Position numbers and translations under genes: made by a program
In this document: one piece after another, positions 33,208-40,313 of the stretch
Layout of the letters: every line of letters starts with the position of its first letter
Position numbering within the stretch: the stretch's first letter is position 1
The notes under the pieces: model-generated
Seen by the model: only the letters and a program-made list of their open reading frames with translations
What the model was told of the DNA's origin: nothing
Database searches by the model: none
From: Dethiosulfatibacter aminovorans DSM 17477
Lineage (GTDB): Bacteria > Bacillota > Clostridia > Tissierellales > Dethiosulfatibacteraceae
Reading direction: 5' to 3'
DNA length: 49,277 nt
Assembly (NCBI RefSeq): GCF_900142005.1
Contig: NZ_FQZL01000029.1
Location: forward strand, 1-49,277

Positions 33208-33246
33208 GCGCATAAACCATGTTTGAGTGGTTTATGCGCTTTTTTT
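33208..33246 (+). terminator. Terminator after tkt
   Basis: Perfect 12-bp stem GCGCATAAACCA (33208-33219) with 33228-33239, followed by seven T. Confidence 0.92.
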
Positions 33247-33318
33247 GTACATGGTGTTCAAGATAATTCGAAGGGCTCGATGTCCTGAGAATTTTAGTGT
33301 TAAATTTCTTAAATATTT

Positions 33319-33347
33319 TTGTAATCTTCCAGAATTTGAGATACAAT
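33319..33347 (+). promoter_or_regulatory. Promoter of the GGDEF gene
   Basis: TTGTAA (33319-33324), 17 bases, TACAAT (33342-33347). Confidence 0.55.
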
Positions 33348-33394
33348 AATAAATATATAATCTGTAATAAAATTTCTATGAAAGGGATGATGAT

Positions 33395-34015
33395 TTGTCA
33401 TACGAACTTAAAGAAGAAGAAAAGTTAAGGGAACTGATCGATAAGCTGCAGAGGGAACTTGACAAGAAAAATGAAGAGCTTTTTGTTCAGGAAAGAGAGA
33501 TTGCACAGCTAAAGGAAATGCTCAAGCAGGAAAGTTATACGGACAAGCTCACAGGATTTTACAGCCCCAAGGCTTTTGAGAGTATTCTTCAACACAAGAA
33601 GAGCAGGGCGGAAAGGACAAGAAAACCTTTTTCACTTCTTCTGATTGACATCAATGACTTTAAGGAAATCAATGAAAAATATGGTCATACAGCAGGTGAC
33701 GAAGTTCTCAAAAATTTTGCAAAGAGTGTTAAGTCCATATTGAGAGCTGAAGATTCAATTGCCAGGTGGGGAGATGACGAGTTCATAGTTCTTCTTTCTG
33801 AAACCAATTTTGACGATGCCAGGATTGTCGAGGCAAAGATAGAGTTTTTCATGAAGGATTGGGAAGTTCACCTCATGGAACATATAATTCATTATTCATA
33901 TTGCATAGGAATATCACAGTACCGCTTCAATGAGTCGGTTATAGATGTCGTTGAAAGGGCGAAGGACAACCTGAAGGCTGACAAGCATAGATTTGATCAG
34001 AGAAAAAGCATATAA
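33395..34015 (+). CDS. GGDEF-domain diguanylate cyclase with N-terminal coiled coil
   Basis: 206 residues that start with TTG at 33395: AAAGGGA lies seven bases upstream and two in-frame stops exclude a longer form. Residues 1-45 are a Leu/Glu heptad coiled coil with no sensor domain. The GGDEF domain starts at DKLTGFYSPKAFE and has DINDFKEINEKYGHTAGDEVL. The signature loop reads RWGDDEF, with GDDEF in place of GGDEF, a variant found in active cyclases. No RxxD inhibitory site is obvious upstream of it. It would make cyclic di-GMP from two GTP in the cytosol, with dimerisation through the coiled coil. The Sec-glutaredoxin gene follows after 30 bases. Confidence 0.85.
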   Translation: MSYELKEEEKLRELIDKLQRELDKKNEELFVQEREIAQLKEMLKQESYTDKLTGFYSPKAFESILQHKKSRAERTRKPFSLLLIDINDFKEINEKYGHTAGDEVLKNFAKSVKSILRAEDSIARWGDDEFIVLLSETNFDDARIVEAKIEFFMKDWEVHLMEHIIHYSYCIGISQYRFNESVIDVVERAKDNLKADKHRFDQRKSI

Positions 34016-34045
34016 TTGCAAGATTTGGCATGAAAGGAGTTTTCG

Positions 34046-34372
34046 ATGATAAACATAATAATGTATTCAAGCAATACCTGACCACATTGTGCGACTGCTA
34101 AGGAGTTCCTTAGAGAAAGAGGCTACAAGTATGTTGAAAAGAACATCAACACTGACATGGAAGCAAGAAAGGAGTTGATGGAGAAGGGAATAATGGGTGT
34201 GCCTGCATTCCTTATCGGAAGCGAGACTGTAGTTGGTCTTGACACGCAGAAGATAGACGAACTTGTTGACTACAGCGTGGGAAAATGTCCCAACTGTGGA
34301 CAAAAATTGAGAATTCCAAAATACAGGGGATCTTCAGCCGTGAAATGTCCGAAATGCGGCCAGGTTATATAG
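34046..34372 (+). CDS. Selenocysteine glutaredoxin-like protein fused to a C-terminal zinc ribbon
   Basis: The frame from ATG 34046 (AAAGGAG six bases upstream) reads MINIIMYSSNT, then UGA at 34079-34081, then PHC and continues open to the TAG at 34372, giving 108 residues with Sec12. The site is the glutaredoxin CPxC motif as UPHC, with the cis-Pro loop MGVPAFLIG in the right place. Residues 82-108 form a zinc ribbon, KCPNCGQ and KCPKCGQ. A SECIS-like hairpin starts 16 bases after the UGA. As a thiol/selenol oxidoreductase it would reduce disulfides or protect metal sites. Reading UGA as stop would leave an 11-residue peptide, so Sec is the best interpretation. Confidence 0.88.
34098..34113 (+). 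promoter_or_regulatory. SECIS-like hairpin in the Sec-glutaredoxin gene
   Basis: CTAAGG-AGTT-CCTTAG, a perfect 6-bp stem with a four-base loop, 16 bases after the UGA, as expected for a bacterial SECIS inside the coding region. Confidence 0.65.
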
Positions 34373-34415
34373 AGTGAATAATAAAGTAATATTAAGATAT
34401 GTTATTGAAATACAG

Positions 34416-34451
34416 CGGTCTGTGAAATCGAAATTCACAGACCGTTTCTTT
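34416..34451 (+). terminator. Terminator after the Sec-glutaredoxin gene
   Basis: CGGTCTGTGAA (34416-34426), loop ATCGAAA, TTCACAGACCG (34434-34444), then TTTCTTT. Confidence 0.8.
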
Positions 34452-34526
34452 ATAGTACAATAATGATAAGCATAATTTCTTAAAGTGTTTGTATTAAGTG
34501 GATAACGCAGCATGGCTGTCTTTTTC

Positions 34527-35804
34527 TTAAACAGTTGAACCCTCTTTATTAGTCGACAAATCATGGTTTCTCCTATCGTATAATTCAAGAAATCCCATGA
34601 AGACTGTCGCGGTCAGTACAATTATGCCTACAAGCTTCCATGAATATTCAAAGCTTGTCCCTTCAAGTACCATTCCCATAACAAAAGGTCCAAGTGAATA
34701 TCCTGCTCCCATGATCATGGGCAGGACAGAACTCATCCTTCCCCTGTGGGATGCGGGAGTGTGGTTCATTATAAAAGGCATGACGCTTATTGCTTCAAGT
34801 ATTTCTCCAAGGGTGAAGATAACTACAGAAGCATAGAAGGCCAATTCAACAGATATGAATCCAAGCATTCCAAATCCTAGGGTAAAGAGAATTCCGGCAT
34901 AGATTATCCGTTTGATATTTGTTTCCTTGCTGAACAGGCTTGTAAGTATTGGTGTAAAAATTACTACAACCAGGGCGTTTATTGAACCCAGAGCACCATA
35001 AAGGGTATAGCCTGCTTCGCCGAAATTAGAGCTTGCATGTAGTGGCATCATGAATGACCACTGGCTGTATACGAATCTGTATCCGAAGATTGCCATGGCA
35101 AAGTAAAGCAGTACGGGTCTGTTCAAAAGCACCTTGAATATAGGTTCGTTGCTGTGGGCTTCAAGATTGCCGTTCCCTTTTGCAGTGGATTCCTCAGCAA
35201 TTTTCCTGCTTTCTTCAGGATTATAGGTTTCCTTGACAAACAGTGCTATGAGCCCTATGGCAAGAAAGGCTGTTGCAGCATCTATGGCGAACATAAGCTT
35301 CAGGTGGTTGGCGAAAAGCCTTCCTGCGAAGAGCATGGCCACTGCAAATCCAAGATTGAATCCAAGATACAGAAGTGAATATGCTCCCTGCCTTTCTTCA
35401 TCCGATGCTAGGTCCGCAACCATTGCGTCATGGGAAGGTCCTGCCACTCCAAAGAAGAAGCTGACGCTCATGAGCATGTATACCATTGTCATTCCCGGTT
35501 CCAGGAATATGCAGATCAGGTAGCTTGCCATTCCCAGTGATTCGAAAATCACAAGGATTTTCTTTCTGCCGATTGTATCGGATATCTTGCCGCCTATAAG
35601 ACTGGCAGGTGCATATACAAGGCCGCACAGTGCGGAAAACAGTCCCACTGCTGATTCATCCAGTCCTATCTTGTCTTTTAAAAGCAGTGTCATGAAAGGG
35701 AATATGAATGCTCCAAGGGCGTTTACAAGTCTGGAAATGAAGAGTATGTATATTTCGCGTTTAAGCCCCATATAGGGGTTGAATATTTCTTTAAATGATT
35801 TCAT
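34527..35804 (-). CDS. MFS exporter, drug-resistance type, controlled by a leader attenuator
   Basis: 425 residues with twelve membrane segments. It has the MFS motif GGKISDTIGRKK between segments two and three and a matching FAGRLF region. The start has GGAGG upstream. The N-terminus MKSFKEIFNPYMGLKREIYILFISRLVNALGAFIF and the general layout match multidrug exporters of Firmicutes. The gene is divergent from a second MFS gene to which it is clearly related in sequence and length, so they may be duplicates. A 240-base leader with a 24-residue peptide and a terminator precedes it, so its expression likely depends on ribosome stalling. Confidence 0.88.
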   Translation of the reverse strand: MKSFKEIFNPYMGLKREIYILFISRLVNALGAFIFPFMTLLLKDKIGLDESAVGLFSALCGLVYAPASLIGGKISDTIGRKKILVIFESLGMASYLICIFLEPGMTMVYMLMSVSFFFGVAGPSHDAMVADLASDEERQGAYSLLYLGFNLGFAVAMLFAGRLFANHLKLMFAIDAATAFLAIGLIALFVKETYNPEESRKIAEESTAKGNGNLEAHSNEPIFKVLLNRPVLLYFAMAIFGYRFVYSQWSFMMPLHASSNFGEAGYTLYGALGSINALVVVIFTPILTSLFSKETNIKRIIYAGILFTLGFGMLGFISVELAFYASVVIFTLGEILEAISVMPFIMNHTPASHRGRMSSVLPMIMGAGYSLGPFVMGMVLEGTSFEYSWKLVGIIVLTATVFMGFLELYDRRNHDLSTNKEGSTV

Positions 35805-35835
35805 AAATTCCTCCGGTTAACCTGTGAAAGGGCGT

Positions 35836-35868
35836 AAAAAAGCCGCAAACAATAACCTTGTTTACGGC
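35836..35868 (-). terminator. Leader terminator of the MFS gene
   Basis: On the minus strand a stem of about 10 bp (35868-35859 with 35852-35842, one mismatch) is followed by TTTTTT (35841-35836), 22 bases ahead of the MFS ribosome binding site: an attenuator. Confidence 0.75.
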
Positions 35869-35895
35869 AGGTATTCGAATATAACAATAACTGTC

Positions 35896-35970
35896 CTATA
35901 CACAGGTTACTTTAATATTGATTATTGCATTGTATTCAGTTCCGGTTTGTAATATTTCTCTTCTCAACAT
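35896..35970 (-). CDS. Leader peptide, 24 residues
   Basis: A short ORF on the minus strand with GGAGG eight bases ahead of its ATG and MLRREILQTG at its start, VTCV at its end. The last codons (TAACCTGTG, 35909-35901) can pair exactly with CACAGGTTA (35826-35818) just upstream of the MFS ribosome binding site, and a terminator lies between the two. The position, size and pairing fit a sensor peptide whose slow translation changes leader folding, as in known antibiotic-induced exporter and erm genes. Confidence 0.7.
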   Translation of the reverse strand: MLRREILQTGTEYNAIINIKVTCV

Positions 35971-36052
35971 GAAAGCAACCTCCATTAATTATTTGCGTAC
36001 ATTGAAGCTTCTTTTGCTCCAATTCAATTTTGTACAACATTCGTTCAATTTA

Positions 36053-36081
36053 AGTATAGAACTATGAATTATGAATGTCAA
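36053..36081 (-). promoter_or_regulatory. Promoter of the leader peptide-MFS transcript
   Basis: On the minus strand TTGACA (36081-36076), 17 bases, TATACT (36058-36053). The transcript would begin about 75 bases before the leader peptide. A palindrome CACAATAATTGTG at 36119-36131 lies between this promoter and the divergent MFS gene. Confidence 0.7.
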
Positions 36082-36206
36082 TATTGTTAAAAAATCATAA
36101 TTATTGTTAAAATATCTTCACAATAATTGTGGTTCTTTACTTGATATAATGATATGAAATTATATGTTTGAGCGTTAATGCGGCGGAGTCACAGGAGGTG
36201 TGGTGT

Positions 36207-37499
36207 TTGAAATTCAGCTTTAAAGGTGCTGTTAAATCGGTTAAGACAAATTATGGAGGTCTGCCGAGAAGCATTTACATACTATTTATAGCAAGGATAA
36301 TAAACAGGTTGGGAGGTTTCGTATATTCCTTTCTTGCCCTTTATTTGAAAACCAAGCTGGGAATGAGCGAAGGCGACATAGCCAATTACGTCCTGCTAAA
36401 CGGTGCCGTCTCGATGCTTTCACCATTCATAGGAGGATATGTTGCAGACAAGAAGGGTCGGAAAATCATCTTTGTTTCCGTACAGTTTCTAGGCTCCCTT
36501 TTCTTTGTTGCCTGCGGAATACTGACCGATACAAGGCCGGAGATCATACCAGTTCTTCTCATAATCGCATCCTTCCTTTATAACATGGTTGGTCCCATTA
36601 ACAATGCAATGGTGGCGGATATCACAAAAAACCAGGATGAAAGAAGGCGGTCCTATTCCCTTATTTATCTCGGGATAAACATAGGAGTAGCCATAGGTCC
36701 CATACTGGGAGGATTCCTTCTGGCCAATTATGTCAAGTGGTTCTTCCTGGGAGATGCCATAACGACTATGATCAGTGTTGTACTAATAGCCTTATTCGTT
36801 AAGGAGACAATGCTTTCCAATGAAGAAATGGAAGAGGCTGAAGGTGGAGAAAAGATGGAAAGCGGCTTTACAGCAGGGATTTTCATAAAAAAGCCTGTTC
36901 TATTAATGTATACAATGTTTGCAATATTTAATTCGGCAGTATATGCGCAAATGGGATTTGGTCTTTCCCTGCACATGGATCATGTCTTCGGAGGGCAATA
37001 TGGAGCTGCTTATTACGGAATGCTCATAAGCTTTAATGCAGTTGTAGTATTGTCCCTTACCATACTCCTAACGGAACTGCTGAAAAGATTCAGACCTGTT
37101 TACAATGTAGCCCTGGCATCTCTTCTGAATACCATAGGTTTTGGAATGATAGCCTTCATCGGGTCCAGGCTGCCTCTTTATTTCATGTCCGTATTCATAT
37201 GGACAGTTGCGGAGATAGTGATGGTGACAAATTCCAATGTATTCATAATGTCCCATACTCCTGTTAACTACAGGGGAAGGTTCAGTGCAATAATTGAATT
37301 TCTCATGGGGGCAGGATTTGTAGTAAGCCCCAGAATCATGAGTTATATGATGGTCAACTTCAGTTACGAAACTGCATGGAAGGGAATAGGCGCCATATCG
37401 ATAGTGGCTTTCCTGGGATTCATGGCTACTGGGTATATGGACAAGAGGATAAATGGTACAGCAAGTATGAAAGGAGCATCAACCGAGTCGTCAGACTGA
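36207..37499 (+). CDS. MFS exporter, divergent paralogue
   Basis: 430 residues from TTG 36207, where AGGAGGTG lies six bases upstream; a longer in-frame TTG start at 36168 has no site. Twelve membrane segments are visible. Motif A is GGYVADKKGRKI, and SFLYNMVGPINNAMVADI and SYSLIYLGINIGVAIGPILGG follow in the same order as in the minus-strand neighbour, whose matching motifs are AGPSHDAMVADLA and YSLLYLGFNLGFAV. It is a proton-driven exporter; the substrate is unknown. No leader peptide was found ahead of this gene. Confidence 0.88.
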   Translation: MKFSFKGAVKSVKTNYGGLPRSIYILFIARIINRLGGFVYSFLALYLKTKLGMSEGDIANYVLLNGAVSMLSPFIGGYVADKKGRKIIFVSVQFLGSLFFVACGILTDTRPEIIPVLLIIASFLYNMVGPINNAMVADITKNQDERRRSYSLIYLGINIGVAIGPILGGFLLANYVKWFFLGDAITTMISVVLIALFVKETMLSNEEMEEAEGGEKMESGFTAGIFIKKPVLLMYTMFAIFNSAVYAQMGFGLSLHMDHVFGGQYGAAYYGMLISFNAVVVLSLTILLTELLKRFRPVYNVALASLLNTIGFGMIAFIGSRLPLYFMSVFIWTVAEIVMVTNSNVFIMSHTPVNYRGRFSAIIEFLMGAGFVVSPRIMSYMMVNFSYETAWKGIGAISIVAFLGFMATGYMDKRINGTASMKGASTESSD

Positions 37500-37734
37500 T
37501 GGTTGATGTTTTTTTCAGCTTAGGAAAGTTTCCTTGCGGCTTAATAAATGCGTAAAAAAATGCTAGTTTAGGTTTGTTTTTAATGAAATTCCACGAAATA
37601 AAAATGAAGCTTAAATTTTTATTAAAAAAGGTTAGGCTTTTTTGCTGAATTTGGTTAAGGATTTAACAGAAGGGAAATAGACAAGTTTTTAACTATCCAG
37701 CAAAATGAACTAATGAACATATGCCGTTAATTAT

Positions 37735-37764
37735 TTAACATTATTGCCATAGCAACTATGTTAA
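37735..37764. repeat. AT-rich inverted repeat in the 37500-37886 gap
   Basis: TTAACAT-ta-TTGC-CATA-GCAA-ct-ATGTTAA, a two-part hairpin 63 bases upstream of the next promoter. The gap holds no other recognisable gene. Confidence 0.35.
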
Positions 37765-37794
37765 TAATTTAACTAAACGTTGATATTACAACGA

Positions 37795-37832
37795 AGAAAA
37801 CGTTTGCAATAAAATAAAAAGAGAGGTATAAT
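37795..37832 (+). promoter_or_regulatory. Promoter with a cre-like site for the GyrI-like gene
   Basis: TTGCAA (37804-37809), 17 bases, TATAAT (37827-37832). The -35 is covered by AGAAAACGTTTGCA (37795-37808), which resembles the CcpA site TGAAAACGTTTTCA at 11 of 14 bases. Confidence 0.5.
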
Positions 37833-37886
37833 TAGTTAAGAAGTAAAATAAAAAGCAAAAAACAATATAGATCAGGAGGGAATATT

Positions 37887-38360
37887 ATGAATTACCAATG
37901 TAAGATAATCGATGAAAAAGTAACTCACCATGTTTTAGTGATCAAGAGGACAACAACTATCAAAGAAATGCCAAAGGTACTTAGCGAATGCTACAGCAGA
38001 ATAAAGGGATACTTGAATGGAATAAATGAAATTCCCGTTGGCGCACCTTTTGTGGCTTTCCACAACAATGATGTTGAAAAACTTGAAATTGAAGTTGGTA
38101 TGACAGTAAGAAAGAAAATCAAGGGACACAAGGATATAATGGCAAGAGACATACCTGGTGGAAAGAAAGTTTCCTGCGTACATGTAGGTACCTACGAGGA
38201 AATAGAGCCAAACCACGATACCATCAGAAGATGGATGGAAGAGCACAACTACAAGCCAAAGGGAGTATCATACGAGTTTTATGTGGATGATCCGCTGGAA
38301 ACTGTTGAAGGTGAGATTCAGACCAAGGTTGTATTCCCATTGGAACAGGAAGTACAATAG
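37887..38360 (+). CDS. GyrI-like (AraC effector-binding domain) small-molecule binding protein
   Basis: 157 residues, a single SOUL/GyrI-like domain: the characteristic HHVLVIKRTTTIKEMPKVLSECYSRIKGYL start, VGAPFVAFHN, EVGMTVRKKI, VHVGTYEEIEPNHDTIRRWMEEHNYK and VYEFYV-DDPLETVEGEIQTKVVFPL-like end. Such free-standing domains bind drugs or other hydrophobic compounds and may detoxify or sense them. No DNA-binding domain is present. CAGGAGGG lies ahead of the start and a terminator follows. Confidence 0.88.
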   Translation: MNYQCKIIDEKVTHHVLVIKRTTTIKEMPKVLSECYSRIKGYLNGINEIPVGAPFVAFHNNDVEKLEIEVGMTVRKKIKGHKDIMARDIPGGKKVSCVHVGTYEEIEPNHDTIRRWMEEHNYKPKGVSYEFYVDDPLETVEGEIQTKVVFPLEQEVQ

Positions 38361-38383
38361 AAGTAAACAGGAGTTTATAAACC

Positions 38384-38416
38384 AGAACGAGTGCCGGGGG
38401 CTCTCGTTCTATTTTT
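38384..38416 (+). terminator. Terminator after the GyrI-like gene
   Basis: AGAACGAG (38384-38391) with CTCGTTCT (38403-38410), inner GC-rich loop, then ATTTTT. Confidence 0.8.
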
Positions 38417-38432
38417 CAAATGGTTAAAATGC

Positions 38433-38461
38433 TTTACAATTTGTAAACTTAATTATATACT
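38433..38461 (+). promoter_or_regulatory. Promoter of the HesB selenoprotein gene
   Basis: TTTACA (38433-38438), 17 bases, TATACT (38456-38461). Confidence 0.5.
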
Positions 38462-38504
38462 ACAATTAGAATAAACATTATTGAAAACATGTAGGAGAGT
38501 AAGA

Positions 38505-38819
38505 GTGAAAATTTTTTCAAATGTAGAAACAGCCAATGAAATTAAAAAAATCATAGCTGCCCAAACCGACCAACCTGGTAATGTAAGAATTTACATTGCA
38601 GGAATGGGTTGAGCGGGTCCAAGTTTTGGATTAGCTCTGGATGAGTTAAAAGATGGAGACAAGGCATGTGATTTTGAAGGAGTCAACTTCATCATTGAAG
38701 GAGATTTACATGATCAATTAGGCGATTTTAGAGTCGAGCACCGCCAAGGGGGTTACATGGTAGCGCCAGTCAATCAAGGACCTGCCAGTTGTGGTTCTTG
38801 TTCAGGGTCATGTTCCTAA
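38505..38819 (+). CDS. HesB-like selenoprotein
   Basis: GTG start at 38505 with AGGAGAG five bases upstream. The frame has a UGA at 38610-38612 and is open again to TAA at 38817-38819, giving 104 residues with Sec36. The context IAGMGUAGPSFGLALDEL is the HesB/IscA motif G-x-G-C-x-G-x-x-x-x-L-x-L-DE, with Sec replacing the first conserved Cys. The C-terminus carries PASCGSCSGSC, the usual C-x-C-type IscA pair enlarged to three Cys. This matches the known HesB-like selenoprotein family of clostridia. IscA/HesB proteins bind iron or Fe-S clusters. Promoter and terminator flank it, so it is monocistronic. Conventional gene finding would miss it. Confidence 0.9.
38618..38630 (+). promoter_or_regulatory. 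SECIS-like hairpin in the HesB selenoprotein gene
   Basis: TCCAA-GTT-TTGGA, five base pairs with a three-base GTT loop, whose loop lies ten bases after the UGA. A G-U loop is typical for bacterial SECIS elements. Confidence 0.5.
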
Positions 38820-38831
38820 GCTGTTAAAGAT

Positions 38832-38869
38832 AAACATTCAAGTGAGGATTTTCGCTTGAATGTTTTTTT
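38832..38869 (+). terminator. Terminator after the HesB selenoprotein gene
   Basis: AAACATTCAAG (38832-38842) and CTTGAATGTTT (38855-38865), followed by TTTT. Confidence 0.85.
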
Positions 38870-38876
38870 ATAGCTT

Positions 38877-40124
38877 TTATATGGTGAATTCCAGCAAATA
38901 AAATACCAGTCCCATAATAAGGGCAGGCAAAGTCGTTATTAAGCTTGCCCAGAAGGAAGAGCGCAAATCTATTGCAAGCATGGGGAACAATCCGTCACCG
39001 TCCTGGGACAATGCATTAGCCAGCAGAGCTGCGAAGGGAATCATTCCTTTGAGGTAAAGAGAAACAAATATAATCTGTGGTCCGCATCCCGGTATCAATC
39101 CTATGACAGCCCCCAGTACTACGGCAGCTATTCCGGGCCCGGCCGAAGATATCATCGATTTAAGTATTTCTTCCCCTTCCGCAATGTTACCATGTCCTAT
39201 CCTGAACATAACAAGGGATGAAATCATAAAGGCTACAAAAACCCAGGTGGTGATAAAGGCTGTTTCTTCGGCACTGTGGATGAACGCTTCCCTAAGGGAC
39301 AAACTTTTCAGTTCCGTCTCTTCGTGGCTTTGTGCTTTTATGATCTTCTTTGACAAAACCATCACTACAATTGAAAATACAATTCCTACACTTCCTGTTA
39401 TCCTGCCGGCGCCTTCAAATAATGCCTTGTCTATGTCAACCTGGAACATGAGAAGAATACCCATTATTAATCCTATTAACATTATTGTCCAATATATTGC
39501 AAAGGAACCGTGAGTGAACCGGTAACTGAGAGTTCCGTATTTTTCATGACCTTTGGACTTGTGATGGAGCACGATATCCATCTCGTCTCCCTCCTCATGA
39601 CCAATATGGTCTATTTGCTTTTTCTTCAGTTCTGAATAACTTATTGTATGTGTTGCCTTCCTGTGCAATTCCGCCAGTTCATCTGGAGGTATTTTCCTTT
39701 CAACGTATCTTTTCAAAAGCATTTCGCCAATCCTTGAATTATCCACCAAATATCCTGTTGCTATTGCCGTGACAAGAGCTACGAAACTTACAACCACAAA
39801 CTGGAGCGGCACAGTCGAAATAAGTACAAAAGCTGCATCTCCAGTTGTTGCTATCAAAGCGGCAATAATAGCACCAAAGCTTACTGTACCTTTGAAAAAA
39901 AGAGGAACAAGGAATATGACTCCACCGCATCCTGGAATGAGTCCGATGAAGGCTCCAATAACAGGTTGGAACTTCATTGTCTTTTCAATGGAAACGAGGG
40001 GCTCGTCATGCTTCTTGTAGTTTATGAAAGCCATTATAAGAAGTACGCATCCTACAAAAACAGCAACTTCAAGAAAGGCTTCTTCGGCGCTTGTTAATAT
40101 AATTTCCAGAATATCTGTTTTCAC
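38877..40124 (-). CDS. Putative manganese/heavy-metal transporter, ten-helix ArsP_2-like family
   Basis: 415 residues from GTG 40124 with AGGAGGAG eight bases upstream. Ten or so membrane segments form two halves that repeat the same loop: IPGCGGVIFLVPLF and IPGCGPQIIFVSLYLKG, each followed by a G-A-L/I-A-x-A motif and an acidic (TGDAAF, QDGDGLF) segment. The middle is cytosolic with a His/Asp-rich segment (DHIGHEEGDEMDIVLHHKSKGHEK) likely to bind metal. This is the putative ten-helix heavy-metal exporter family (PF11449), also annotated as a putative manganese transporter. Function is inferred. Confidence 0.8.
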   Translation of the reverse strand: MKTDILEIILTSAEEAFLEVAVFVGCVLLIMAFINYKKHDEPLVSIEKTMKFQPVIGAFIGLIPGCGGVIFLVPLFFKGTVSFGAIIAALIATTGDAAFVLISTVPLQFVVVSFVALVTAIATGYLVDNSRIGEMLLKRYVERKIPPDELAELHRKATHTISYSELKKKQIDHIGHEEGDEMDIVLHHKSKGHEKYGTLSYRFTHGSFAIYWTIMLIGLIMGILLMFQVDIDKALFEGAGRITGSVGIVFSIVVMVLSKKIIKAQSHEETELKSLSLREAFIHSAEETAFITTWVFVAFMISSLVMFRIGHGNIAEGEEILKSMISSAGPGIAAVVLGAVIGLIPGCGPQIIFVSLYLKGMIPFAALLANALSQDGDGLFPMLAIDLRSSFWASLITTLPALIMGLVFYLLEFTI

Positions 40125-40230
40125 GGATGCATCTCCTCCTTGACTGTACCAGCTATCTATTATATTGTCTATTCATTATTATTTTACCATATATTCATGA
40201 AGGTCTTCAATATGGATAAATTACCTCTTA

Positions 40231-40259
40231 TTGTATTTTAAGTCCAACCTATATATGAT
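40231..40259 (+). promoter_or_regulatory. Promoter of the three-component system
   Basis: TTGTAT (40231-40236), 17 bases, TATGAT (40254-40259). Confidence 0.45.
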
Positions 40260-40313
40260 AAAATTATATTAGGATTTATTTATCATGATAACAATTTGGT
40301 CGGGAGAGAAGAT

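Noticed and set aside
36119..36131. CACAATAATTGTG as a Rex operator
   Set aside because: Rex sites need TTGTGAA with a longer spacer; only part of the pattern is present, so it is noted just as a palindrome.
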